DNA of 64,000 nt, taken from the NCBI RefSeq assembly GCF_003971235.1, contig NZ_CP034661.1, forward strand, positions 2,232,001 to 2,296,000. The letters are read 5' to 3'. The notes beneath the pieces were generated by a model. The model saw nothing but the letters and a program-made list of their open reading frames with translations, ran no database searches and was not told the origin of the DNA. The translations under genes and the position numbers were made by a program. This stretch comes from Chryseobacterium aureum (GTDB lineage: Bacteria; Bacteroidota; Bacteroidia; Flavobacteriales; Weeksellaceae). Of the stretch, positions 46,916-56,315 are shown piece by piece (within the stretch, counting starts at the first letter, position 1; each line of letters opens with the position of its first letter).

Positions 46916-47359
46916 TTATTTCATAAGTTTCTCTAGTTCCTTTTTTACAGAGGAAAGAAGCACAATTTCTCCTTTGCTTTCTAAATCAATAATATTTGCT
47001 TTTGTCATAAGATTACTGACAAATGGTATAATACTATTACTAAAAAGTTCTTTCAGTCCCTCTGTCCTTAGCTCATCAGGCATAGGTTTATCAAAAGATA
47101 AAACATCATTCATTATTTGCTTACCAATATCTCCCATAGGACTTTTGATTAATTCTTTTGTAGGAGAATAATTTGTATTAAAAGAACCCTGTATGAAAAT
47201 TTTTACATTTAGCATATAATAATCACCATACTTTGATTTTTGTAATTCCAGAATTGCAATACATTCTGGACTTTCTTTATACCAACCGCCAAAGGCTTGT
47301 AGATAATCATTTTCTTTAGCAATTTTGCCAAATAAACTTTTAAATTCTTTACTATTCAT
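46916..47359 (-). CDS. DUF4304 protein, probable immunity to the upstream RHS toxin
   Basis: 147 residues. The N-terminus FKSLFGKIAKENDYLQAFGGWYKESPECIAILELQKSKYG (in pieces) and the segment NVKIFIQGSFN match DUF4304. It starts three bases after the stop of the RHS toxin gene, in the same direction. Immunity genes usually stand directly after the polymorphic toxin gene. DUF4304-like proteins occur in such positions; binding to this toxin is inferred from the gene order. Confidence 0.75.
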   Translation of the reverse strand: MNSKEFKSLFGKIAKENDYLQAFGGWYKESPECIAILELQKSKYGDYYMLNVKIFIQGSFNTNYSPTKELIKSPMGDIGKQIMNDVLSFDKPMPDELRTEGLKELFSNSIIPFVSNLMTKANIIDLESKGEIVLLSSVKKELEKLMK

Positions 47360-47362
47360 AAA

Positions 47363-50300
47363 TTACTTTTTATAATAAGCTTCCAAAATCTTTTTCCATT
47401 CGATATCTTTCAATCTAGGGTTTGCTTTGATTGCTGCCGGAGATTGGAGTTCTTCTAAATACATTTGTAATTGCTTTTCGCCTGCTCTCAATTGCGTAGG
47501 ATTAAGTGGTTTTAATTCGTAAATTTTGCCATTATTGATATCCAGATAATCAATTCTTTTTCCACTTGGTAATCTATATTCCTTAAAACCTAACCCTTGA
47601 GCTGCTTCAGTTGCCTTGTAACCCTCATGCAAATCTCTTCCCAATTTCAAACTGGATCTCATATATTCTCCTTTGTATGTGGTAGGAACTTCTGACTTAT
47701 AAATTGGTACTGGTACTTCATCTACGATCTGGTAGCCAATAATTTCATCGGCAATTACTTTCTCTACATCGCCAATTATTAAAGTTGCAGTTTTGGGTAC
47801 AAGGTGAGTCGCTCCTACCGTTGTAGTTTTTGGAGTATTATTCAAAGTCCATGCACCTCTGCCTTCAGCAATAGAAGCTCCTTTTAAAATTGTTCCTTTT
47901 GGAGCTCCTGTTTCAACAGCTTTTATATTCCTACTAATTTGGTCCTTGACTCCGAGTCCTCCTCCAAGTATTCCGCCTACAGTTCCGCCCCATAAACCAC
48001 CCATTAGGGTTCCTTCTATTACATCTTCACCAAACATAACCGCCGAAGCAAATCCACTAATAGCACCTGCCACAGCACCACCTGAAGCTCCTGAAATAGC
48101 ACCACCTAAAAGACCTCCGGTTATTCCATACACTGATACTGCACTAAGAGCAGCAGCACCAACATAAGTACCAACGACTCCCGTAAATGCCCCTACAGCA
48201 GCTCCCATTGCAATTTTCCCCCATGTAGCTCCCCAATTCCAACTGAAAGGGTTATATGAGCCATTAGCTTTTACTCCTGTGAAGTAACCGCCAAAGACTC
48301 CTCCTGCTATTGCCGCTACAGCAATCCACGCAATCTCTCCATTGGGATCATTATATAACAGTGGATTGTTCGCCACATATCCATATCTGTTATAGAATTG
48401 GGTATTGAAGGGATCCTGGATATTTTCATCTGCATTCAGGAACCTTCTGAGAAGTGGATCATAAAGCCTTCCGTTCATGTGGATGATTCCCACTTCAAAA
48501 TAGTGCTCATGTCCGGTATATCCTCTGTCTATCAATAACCCTCCGGAAAAATTTATAAGGACATCAATACTGGCTTTGCCAATAGCCAGTTTACTTTTTC
48601 CAATGCGAAGATGAGTTAAATTACCCCATGCATCAAAATGCCTTTGTTCAAGCATATTTCCCGCTTGATCACTAATGGCCATAATACTGCCGAGATAATC
48701 TTTGTGCAGGAATTTAAAAGAACCACTACTCTCATCAAAGTTTTTCAAAAATACAATATTACTATCATATGGAGTACCCTCAATATAAATGGTATGTTTT
48801 TCCTTTCCATTAATATTGTTCTTTACTACTTCAAAGCTTCCTTCTTCACTGTAGAGTTTGGTGAATTCCCCGTCATTTTCGGGAGAAAACTGGCCTTTAT
48901 AAGTAGCTCTTTGTCTCATCCCGGTTAATCCGTACTGAAATGCTACTGAACCTTTTTCCCCTACAATGTATACCGGGTCATTATTTTCATTATAAAGAAC
49001 AGTCTGTACCAGATCCTGATCATAATTTTGCATCCCCTCATTATTCAGGGTCATTCCAGTAGCTTGGTAGATTCTGTCAGCATTTTCAAACTTAATGATT
49101 CCCACCTGGTCATTTTTCAATATCCTGCCTTTAGCATCATAAATATTTCTGTTGGTAGCCGGCTTAATTCCCAGTATGGGATCTGTCCAGTTAATCAGAC
49201 GGTTGTTCTCATCATAATCAAAATATTCTGTTTCAAAAGGCAATACTGATTTTCTGCTTTTAAGCTCGTTTTTGATGGCATCAAATTCGTAAGTGGCCTT
49301 AAAGATGTCTGGTTTTATGGGCGAGGAATGATTAACATTGGTCAAAAATCCGTAATCATCATATTCGTTTTGGATGACAGCTGCGCCCAATTGAGCTCTT
49401 AGCAATAGCCCCTTTGCATTGGTATCTTTCAGTTCCCATAAAACTTTACCTGAACTCTTATCCTTAACCATATACAGTTCTCCATTCCATGGATTGTAAA
49501 GATTTTCGACAGAAACATTAGTGGTTCCTACGGAAGTCTGTATTTCTTTTTCATAAGAGCTGATCCTTCCTTCGCTGTCATAAACTACATTTTTATGCGA
49601 AAAATAGGCTTCAGGAGTATCCTGGAAAGAAGAGATGTTTCTTCCCTGAGGGTCATAGTCTATGGTATAGGTATACTTCTTGCCATTGGAGGTTCCTGTT
49701 CTTTCAATAAGTCTACCCTTATCATTATAGCTGTATTTTATTTCCTTATCTGTTTCGTTTCCGGTAGTAGACTTTTCATTCTGAATTATAAGCTGCCCAA
49801 GGTTATTGTACCCATATCGTTTTTCACCCTTGGGGCTTATTACTCTTGACAGAGCTCCCATATACCCAAGGTACTGATATTCATATAGTCCGGTAGAAGG
49901 ATCGTCTACACGTATTTTATTTCCCCAGTCATCATATCTGGTGGTTACAATATGCTCTTCATATTTGGCCTGTATCTGCTGACCTGAGGCATTGTAAGTA
50001 AATTGTACGGTACCTCCCTTGTCAGTAGATGATACTACATTTCCTAAAGCATCCAGGGTCTGGGAAGTTGTTCTGCCGTAATCCAGCGGACTGGTTTCTT
50101 TTACTGTCGTAGTAAGACCTGAGATAATGGTTTCTGTCTGCTTTCCGGTAAATGCTGTAGCTTTTACCTTAGCCGGGAATACAGTATCATCATATACAAA
50201 AGTATTCCACTGGCTGGCTCCCTGCCCTTCAAAATAGGGTTCAGATACCTTGAGTTGCCTACCCAGTATATCATACTGAATGTCTTTAGAAATGTATTGA

Positions 50301-53300
50301 CCCTGTGCAAAGGCTTTGGAAGATGTTTTATATTCCTGTCCCAGCTTGTTGGTAAAAACTTTTGAAACATCACCATCAGGATCATTACGCGAAATAATTT
50401 CGTTGTACTGGCTGTCCTTTCCGTACATATAGGTTGTAGTTCCTGCAAGGCTGGATGCTGAACTCATCAGTTTACCCCATACATCATATGTATTGGTAAG
50501 AGTATTACCATTTGGATCTGTTTGAGTTAGTATCTGCCCAAGACTATTATAAGTCATTTGGGTTTCTAATCCCAGATTATCTGTTTTCTTAATAACAAAC
50601 CTGCCAGTAGGGTCATACTCAGTTTTCTGTATCGTTGAGTTTCCATCTATGCCCGAAATAGTTTTTTTTGCCGTAATATTTCCAAATCCGTCATAAGAAT
50701 ATTCTTCCGTTACAGCTTGGGCTGCATTACTTCCAGGAAAAAACTGAGTACTTTTTAAAAGGTTGTTCTCATAGGTATAAGAGGTAAAACCATTTTTTAC
50801 ATCTCCGTAAGCTTCGGTTTTTTCAGTCTTATTTGTTGGTCTTCCAATATAATAATTCGTTCCTGATCCTCCAATATTATGGGTATAGCCAAACTCTGTG
50901 GTAGATACACCGTAACCGTAATTAGTACTGATTTCTATTTTAGAAGGCAGGTAATAGTTTCCGTAGCTCGTTACCTTCTGGATGAATGTTCCGGTTAAAA
51001 AATCTTTTGTTTTGGTAAACTTCGGAACAATGGCAGTAACAATTTTGGACTGACTCCCTGCAGGAATGGAAGTAATGACCTGACCATTCAAAAGCTTATC
51101 TGCTTTATAATCCACAGATTCAAAACTCAGAAGCTGGCTGTTATTCTCTGAAATATCTGCCGGGAAAATAGTATTTTCATTATTGGTTCTGATACTCCAT
51201 TCTTTTACAGGCGCTCCATCCAAAGCGGGATCTATTTGTGAACCTGACCATATCTTGGTATTTTCAAAGCCATCGGCGTACCATGAGGAACGGGCGATCT
51301 GATGAAATCCTAATAAATTTTTACCTTTAAAATTTCCTACAAGCCCTCTATAGCGAAAATCCTGCTTCTTGCCTTCTTCCAATAGTTGGGAAACAGCGTA
51401 AGCCTGATCCACCCTAGTCATGGCATAGTAAGGATAAATTTCATTCTTTTCCTTTTTGTAGAAATCAGGAACAGCGGTATTCCCAGGAACAACTTCCATG
51501 TATTTTACCGAAGTAGTAACTCCTCCCTGTGTAATAGAAGCCATTCTTGCCAATTCAGAAACAGGAGTAGGCCCTTTTATTTTTTTCAGGAACTGCTTCC
51601 AGTATAAAAAGACATTGTAATAATTATTTCCTGATTTTATAGAATTGGTAATCGGAGTAAAGAGGGTAAGATCATACAGATCCTGTGTGCTGTAAGTAGG
51701 GCTTTGAAATAACCAGTTGGGAGTAAAGTTCGGTGTTCCGTTAACATCTGATCCATTAGCCATCTTAGCACTTACAACATAACCGAAATCTCTTGAGCCA
51801 CCTGCATTGAACATATTGATCTGGTTATAGGAGAATACCTGAACAATATCAGATTTCCCATCTTTGTTCATATCCGTAACCGAAAAGAAATATTGTTTGG
51901 CAAATTTGGCGTAATTGGCAGTCATTTCTTTCTGGAACTTCCTATAGGTAAAAAATTCCTTTTTTAGGAAAGGAACAAAACCTTTATCGGTTCCCATGTA
52001 AAATCTCCAGTCATCAGGTTTTCCTATAGCATTATCAGTAATAGGAATTGCAAAATCTAGTTTTCCATCACCATTGTAATCTCCATATAAGACAGGAAAT
52101 TCAGCATCCTTGGTTTCCAGCAGGCTTCCTGAAAACCGTATTTTCTGAAGGTATGAATCGGCATTGTATTTTACAAACTCAAAAACAGTATACTGTGAAT
52201 CAGCAACACTGATAACTTCTACTTTTCCGTCTCCGTCTATATCTGTATATTTGCGATCCTTATAGCCACTTTCATTGATTCCATAATCAAGCAGCAGTCC
52301 TATTAAAGGTGTAGCTGAATTTTTAAGGTCTACAATAGCTTTTGAATTGAATCCTGGCAGACCTCCATCATCAAGAAAGGCATCAGGTATTCCGTCTCCA
52401 TTATAATCACCTACTTCAAGGATTAAATTATCACCTAATCCGTTAAAAAAAGTGTTACCCAAACTTTTATCGAATACTTTTACAAAATCATTGTTTCTGA
52501 AAATATACCCATAAATTCTGCTATCTTTATATTCTACAATTCCATTCCCATTGTAAACCTGTCCGGTTTCGTCTAATAATGTGCTGACTACTTTAGCGTT
52601 ACCTGCAAAGGTTTTACCCGTAGAAACGGTAGAAAAAGTTTCATTAAAAGCACCCAGTTTTACAGTACCGTTATTCAATAGGAAGTCCAGATAAGAGTCC
52701 CCGTTAAAATCTCCAACCAATTTAACATCAGTAAAGGGTTCTGGTTCTGCTGTATATTCTGCATAAGAAGAATTGACCATAGCAGGATAAGTAAAGGTAA
52801 CAGGATTGGCAGCCTCGTTATTAGCATTGTATTCTGTAATTTTACCTGCAAACTGGTAATTGGTGCCATTACCTGTATATTCTATACTGTATCGCTTAAA
52901 CTGATTATTATAAGTAAGTACCTTTACCTCAGAAAGAATTTTACTTTTGTAAAATTTGTATCCCTGGATGTAAGATTCTTCTTTTAAATCTCTATCATTG
53001 TATGTAAACTGTATGGTGTTCATGTAAGGAGTATTCACATTCTCATTACCACCCCAGCTAATGCTGCTTATCATTGCAACACCGTTTCCCTGGATATAGC
53101 TGTAAGAAATGTAGTTGCCCTGCGGATCTTTCCATTCATCTATATAATAGTCGGTGGAAGTTTTGGCAACTGGATTACGTCCATACCATGCCTGGGAACC
53201 ATCCTCAAAAGTCACTTCCCAATATTCCGGACCATACCATCCGGCGGCAGCTCCTATAGACTTAAATTTTGTATTGGAATATTTCTCGGTTACATATTCT

Positions 53301-53692
53301 GCACCGTCTTTGCCATATTCTCCTGACTTTAGCACCAATCTTTTACCATTAAAACTATAGTAATCGGAGAAGTCCATCTGCACTCCTTTTACCTCTCCGT
53401 TATTTTCAATAGTTTTGCCAGTTCTGGTGATGGATGTAATTCCAGAAATACTCCACCCATATCCCGCAATACCGTTGCCGGATTCACTGTTGTACACCAA
53501 ACCTACCTGTGGTGACACTGTTTTAACCCCAGGAGGAACATCTATGGGCAAAGAAAACTGCAGTTGCCCGACTCTGTTGACTTCAATATTTCCTTTAGTA
53601 TCATGGAAGTTCTGAGCAAACGAGAATATTGAAAGGAACGATAATACTAGCGATGAAAATATTTGTATTTTCTTGTGATTGTACTTTTTCAT
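47363..53692 (-). CDS. SpvB/VCBS/RHS-repeat polymorphic toxin with PD-(D/E)xK-like C-terminal domain
   Basis: About 2109 residues from ATG 53692. Signal peptide (SLVLSFLSIFSFAQN). SpvB-like domain (TVSPQVGLVYNSESGNGIAGYGWS in two parts), FG-GAP/VCBS calcium motifs (DFNGDSYLDF, DYNGDGIPDAF, DIDGDGKVEV, DMNKDGKSDI). Many YD repeats then lead to the RHS core (GRLYDPLLRRFLNADEN, NRYGYVANNPLLYNDPNGE, ending at about residue 1783). A glycine-rich hydrophobic pre-toxin part follows. The last ~110 residues carry GRDLHEGY, KRIDYLDINNGKIYELKP and QLRAGEKQLQMYLEEL, the D...ExK...Q pattern of restriction-endonuclease-fold toxins. It probably kills by cutting DNA. The ATG at 53737 overlaps the upstream gene and is rejected. 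Confidence 0.9.
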   Translation of the reverse strand: MKKYNHKKIQIFSSLVLSFLSIFSFAQNFHDTKGNIEVNRVGQLQFSLPIDVPPGVKTVSPQVGLVYNSESGNGIAGYGWSISGITSITRTGKTIENNGEVKGVQMDFSDYYSFNGKRLVLKSGEYGKDGAEYVTEKYSNTKFKSIGAAAGWYGPEYWEVTFEDGSQAWYGRNPVAKTSTDYYIDEWKDPQGNYISYSYIQGNGVAMISSISWGGNENVNTPYMNTIQFTYNDRDLKEESYIQGYKFYKSKILSEVKVLTYNNQFKRYSIEYTGNGTNYQFAGKITEYNANNEAANPVTFTYPAMVNSSYAEYTAEPEPFTDVKLVGDFNGDSYLDFLLNNGTVKLGAFNETFSTVSTGKTFAGNAKVVSTLLDETGQVYNGNGIVEYKDSRIYGYIFRNNDFVKVFDKSLGNTFFNGLGDNLILEVGDYNGDGIPDAFLDDGGLPGFNSKAIVDLKNSATPLIGLLLDYGINESGYKDRKYTDIDGDGKVEVISVADSQYTVFEFVKYNADSYLQKIRFSGSLLETKDAEFPVLYGDYNGDGKLDFAIPITDNAIGKPDDWRFYMGTDKGFVPFLKKEFFTYRKFQKEMTANYAKFAKQYFFSVTDMNKDGKSDIVQVFSYNQINMFNAGGSRDFGYVVSAKMANGSDVNGTPNFTPNWLFQSPTYSTQDLYDLTLFTPITNSIKSGNNYYNVFLYWKQFLKKIKGPTPVSELARMASITQGGVTTSVKYMEVVPGNTAVPDFYKKEKNEIYPYYAMTRVDQAYAVSQLLEEGKKQDFRYRGLVGNFKGKNLLGFHQIARSSWYADGFENTKIWSGSQIDPALDGAPVKEWSIRTNNENTIFPADISENNSQLLSFESVDYKADKLLNGQVITSIPAGSQSKIVTAIVPKFTKTKDFLTGTFIQKVTSYGNYYLPSKIEISTNYGYGVSTTEFGYTHNIGGSGTNYYIGRPTNKTEKTEAYGDVKNGFTSYTYENNLLKSTQFFPGSNAAQAVTEEYSYDGFGNITAKKTISGIDGNSTIQKTEYDPTGRFVIKKTDNLGLETQMTYNSLGQILTQTDPNGNTLTNTYDVWGKLMSSASSLAGTTTYMYGKDSQYNEIISRNDPDGDVSKVFTNKLGQEYKTSSKAFAQGQYISKDIQYDILGRQLKVSEPYFEGQGASQWNTFVYDDTVFPAKVKATAFTGKQTETIISGLTTTVKETSPLDYGRTTSQTLDALGNVVSSTDKGGTVQFTYNASGQQIQAKYEEHIVTTRYDDWGNKIRVDDPSTGLYEYQYLGYMGALSRVISPKGEKRYGYNNLGQLIIQNEKSTTGNETDKEIKYSYNDKGRLIERTGTSNGKKYTYTIDYDPQGRNISSFQDTPEAYFSHKNVVYDSEGRISSYEKEIQTSVGTTNVSVENLYNPWNGELYMVKDKSSGKVLWELKDTNAKGLLLRAQLGAAVIQNEYDDYGFLTNVNHSSPIKPDIFKATYEFDAIKNELKSRKSVLPFETEYFDYDENNRLINWTDPILGIKPATNRNIYDAKGRILKNDQVGIIKFENADRIYQATGMTLNNEGMQNYDQDLVQTVLYNENNDPVYIVGEKGSVAFQYGLTGMRQRATYKGQFSPENDGEFTKLYSEEGSFEVVKNNINGKEKHTIYIEGTPYDSNIVFLKNFDESSGSFKFLHKDYLGSIMAISDQAGNMLEQRHFDAWGNLTHLRIGKSKLAIGKASIDVLINFSGGLLIDRGYTGHEHYFEVGIIHMNGRLYDPLLRRFLNADENIQDPFNTQFYNRYGYVANNPLLYNDPNGEIAWIAVAAIAGGVFGGYFTGVKANGSYNPFSWNWGATWGKIAMGAAVGAFTGVVGTYVGAAALSAVSVYGITGGLLGGAISGASGGAVAGAISGFASAVMFGEDVIEGTLMGGLWGGTVGGILGGGLGVKDQISRNIKAVETGAPKGTILKGASIAEGRGAWTLNNTPKTTTVGATHLVPKTATLIIGDVEKVIADEIIGYQIVDEVPVPIYKSEVPTTYKGEYMRSSLKLGRDLHEGYKATEAAQGLGFKEYRLPSGKRIDYLDINNGKIYELKPLNPTQLRAGEKQLQMYLEELQSPAAIKANPRLKDIEWKKILEAYYKK

Positions 53693-53699
53693 AGCAGTG

Positions 53700-54221
53700 T
53701 TATCTTTTAGTGATGTTTTTACTGAAAACTCTTCCATCTTTCAGCGTAAAGCGAAGAATATATACTCCCCAATCATAACCAGTCATGTTGATTTTTAGCT
53801 GTTTGTTAAGTCCGGGAATATTCTTCTGCTGGAATTTCCAATGTAACGAGCTGTGCTGATAAAGAGAAACTGACTCTATAAGTTTGTCCGTTTCCTCTGT
53901 CCAGTCAATGGTTAAAACATCATTGACTGGAACTGGGTACAGCCGTACTTGTTTCCAAAATGTCTTTTCATCTATCATCTGGGGCATAGCCACAGAAGCT
54001 GTTCTAAGTTGTTTTGAAGATTTTCCGGCAAGGTCTTCGGGACCACGATATTTTTGGTTGCCAGCTTCATCATATTTAAAATAGACCTCAGTTTGTGAAT
54101 ATCCCCAAAATCCAATCAATAGGAAAAGCAAAGGAAAGATTTTCCCTTGTAATGTGATTTTCCGGGCCGACTTACCCGGGGTGGTACACTTAGAATATGT
54201 ACCCGAATAAAGTTTTTTCAT
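53700..54221 (-). CDS. Short T9SS-sorted protein preceding the RHS gene
   Basis: 173 residues. A hydrophobic signal at about 29-45 (FPLLFLLIGFWGYSQ) lies behind an unusually long basic N-region. Next is the YD-like motif VYFKYDEAGNQKYRGPE, resembling a single RHS repeat, and then a T9SS type A sorting domain (RLYPVPVNDVLTIDW ... YDWGVYILRFTLKDGR). It ends seven bases before the RHS start, so the two are one transcript. Since the RHS protein has no sorting domain, this partner may help its export or display; that is inference. Confidence 0.78.
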   Translation of the reverse strand: MKKLYSGTYSKCTTPGKSARKITLQGKIFPLLFLLIGFWGYSQTEVYFKYDEAGNQKYRGPEDLAGKSSKQLRTASVAMPQMIDEKTFWKQVRLYPVPVNDVLTIDWTEETDKLIESVSLYQHSSLHWKFQQKNIPGLNKQLKINMTGYDWGVYILRFTLKDGRVFSKNITKR

Positions 54222-55000
54222 TGTGTTTGGTTTTAGAGTTAAAGGTAGATTGGTTATCCCAATGACTGGGAGTTACTGTCATGTTTAACCGTGTTTTTTT
54301 GCGACAGGGAATTGTTATCCTGATAGATACAATGTTTTCATACATTTTGTTTTTAGGGTGTAACGATATAACCCGACTGAAGTCAGGGTATCAAAAAAAT
54401 AGTCTTGGAGACGTTAGGCTTTAAGCCCTACACAAAAGAAGTAAGGAAAATTCCTTATGTTGTGCATGCAAGAAATTAAGCTAGGGAACATAATTTCTTT
54501 TTTCTCATTTGCTGTATTACTATAGTAATTTTTAAAATTACAGGGTTTCTAAAGTATTTCTCTGTCCTTTATTTCTAAATGCTCACAAAGGGACTTTTTT
54601 CAAATAGTAACGAGTTGAATTTAAATACTCTATGTTAACATAACCATTAATTTTCCACCAAACCTTTTCTACATGATACTTTATGGGGCTTGATCAGATA
54701 AACTATCAATAATTCTCTACCCGAAAGTTTTCGTTATTCCTAGAGTAAAGAGATGTTGACGATGGCGCCGGAGCAGTTGTTTTTAGAATATAAACATCAT
54801 TCTTAGAATGTATCTCCTATAGTGCTCCGCCATCCATCGTATGGATGAACTTCTCAGCTTCATCCTAAACACAACCACCTATGAAAATTTTTATAATAAT
54901 ATCTCAATCCCTTCCTATTCAATTACGATCAAATGAAAACGATAACAGTTATTTCGTTTGCTTTTGTACCACAATTTATTAATCCTAATTGAATTTTATC
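54222..55000. other. Upstream region of the RHS operon, no gene seen
   Basis: AT-rich. Contains a pair of imperfect arms (GATGGCGCCGGAGCA near 54758 and TGCTCCGCCATC near 54820) that could form a long-range stem. No supported ORF. Confidence 0.35.
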
Positions 55001-55153
55001 TTACCGTGTATTGCTGATGATTGAGGTTGTAACTTTACTTAGAAAATCCCGTGTGCAGGATTGAATGTCTTTTTGACGCTTTGATTTGGTTTCGTGTGAG
55101 CATACGCTCAGAAAAGTGCATAGAGCTAATGCACAGAAATAGATTTTTTTCAT
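55001..55153 (-). CDS. Small secreted or lipoprotein-like peptide (50 residues)
   Basis: Starts MKKIYFCALALCTFLSVCSH, a clear signal-peptide or lipoprotein form (cysteine after LSV), then a basic stretch (ETKSKRQKDIQSCTRDFLSK). It is too short for usual gene finders. The -1 position before the cysteine is Val, not ideal for signal peptidase II. It might be the first small gene of the RHS transcript, though the distance is about 780 bases. Existence is suggested only by the signal sequence. Confidence 0.45.
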   Translation of the reverse strand: MKKIYFCALALCTFLSVCSHETKSKRQKDIQSCTRDFLSKVTTSIISNTR

Positions 55154-55300
55154 TATTATGATTTTTCGGTGTGAAATTATAAATTTTTAATAATTCATCA
55201 CATGGGGAAAACCCCATATTTTAATGTGTGTTTTACGGTAGATTTATCTTAAGCTGGCAGAGTGTATTCTTCATGTGTTTTTATATTAAATTATAGATAT

Positions 55301-55473
55301 AAAAGCGAAAGGTGCGGAACTGAAATCAATCTGCTACAGAGGTACTGCGAAGAACCTAATACCCAGAAAGACTCAGCCCGCACCCGTATGGAGGTACGGG
55401 CGTAAGTCTATCACCTTGGGCATTAAAGAAGATTCGCAGTTTTCTGTAGCCGAATGATAGCTTACGCTTTTTT
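55301..55473 (+). ncRNA. 6S RNA-like structured RNA (6S-Flavo candidate)
   Basis: About 173 bases that fold as one long interrupted hairpin. Pairings: AAAGCG with CGCTTT at the ends, GCTACAGA (55333-55340) with TCTGTAGC (55443-55450), ACTGCGAA (55344-55351) with TTCGCAGT (55433-55440). Beyond an asymmetric internal bubble are CCCA with TGGG, AGACT with AGTCT and GCCCG with CGGGC near the tip. A T run follows the closing stem. A long closing stem, central bubble and terminal stem is the 6S RNA architecture, which mimics an open promoter and binds RNA polymerase. The Flavobacteria have a described 6S-Flavo class. The plus strand is chosen by the T run. Alternative: another structured RNA. Confidence 0.6.
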
Positions 55474-55769
55474 ATCGTAAAAATTATGAAGCAAAGCTAA
55501 TGCTTTTTTTTCATAATAAAAAAGTAACAATTTTACGGATATCCGTAATTAGATTCTGTATTTTCTGTTTAGATTTGCTTGTTTATGGAAAAAGTATTTC
55601 ATAGAGCATAGTTCATTAAAGCTTAGTGGATATGAATATTTAAGCCACGTAATTTTAGGCTTACAAAAATTATTTTATAATGAGTTTCTACCTTAGAAAA
55701 AACTATAGCTCACTATTAGAAGATTGCCTACTTAGAAAACTATAAAAGAGTTATTTAACTAAATACACT
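55474..55769. other. Intergenic region after the structured RNA
   Basis: AT-rich, with no gene seen; it contains the promoter area of the next rightward gene. Confidence 0.4.
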
Positions 55770-56180
55770 ATGAAAACACTGCTGTTAATATTTTTACTAG
55801 CCCCAGTTTTTTACTTCTCACAACAGGATGCCAATGGTTGGTACTATGTGGGTTCAGGAGTAGATGGAACAAAGACTTACATCAAAAACCTTGAACAAAA
55901 GAATTCGGATACTTTTAAAGCATGGATAAAAATGGTTTTACCTCCGAAAAAAAATAAAAAAGGTATAACAATCGCCGGCGGTTACACTCTACAATATTGG
56001 ACAGCGTATTGTAGTGAAAATGAATATTCAGTTTCTGATACTGCCTTATATAACTCTAAAGGAACACCTATTGAAACTTTTGACAGATCTTATGAAGGTA
56101 TTAAAAAGGTAATTCCTGATTCTGTAGCCGAAGGAATAACTACTATAATGTGTGACGCTGGCAAAATGATCCAAAATTAA
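55770..56180 (+). CDS. Small secreted protein, surface-adhesin-E-like
   Basis: 136 residues with a signal peptide (MKTLLLIFLLAPVFYFSQ). The pattern WYYVGSGVDGTKTYIKNLEQ ... KAWIKMVLPP ... YCSENEYSVSDTALYNSKG ... VIPDSVAEGITTIMCDAG resembles the surface-adhesin protein E family: W-x-x-V with DG, YC, then P-D-S-V and a late C. Two cysteines may form a disulfide. Function unknown in this genus. Confidence 0.7.
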   Translation: MKTLLLIFLLAPVFYFSQQDANGWYYVGSGVDGTKTYIKNLEQKNSDTFKAWIKMVLPPKKNKKGITIAGGYTLQYWTAYCSENEYSVSDTALYNSKGTPIETFDRSYEGIKKVIPDSVAEGITTIMCDAGKMIQN

Positions 56181-56315
56181 AATATAGAATCAGTACCAAT
56201 ATAACATGTCTTTCCCGCAAATTTTCTTTTGTTATGTATTTAACAATTGGTTCAGCATATCCAACCTTTATCAAACTCATTAATACTAAAAACATAATTG
56301 TATTAACTTTCAATA

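Noticed and set aside
53693..53737. Upstream ATG for the RHS gene
   Set aside because: It overlaps the preceding coding region and would place 15 residues before a good signal peptide.
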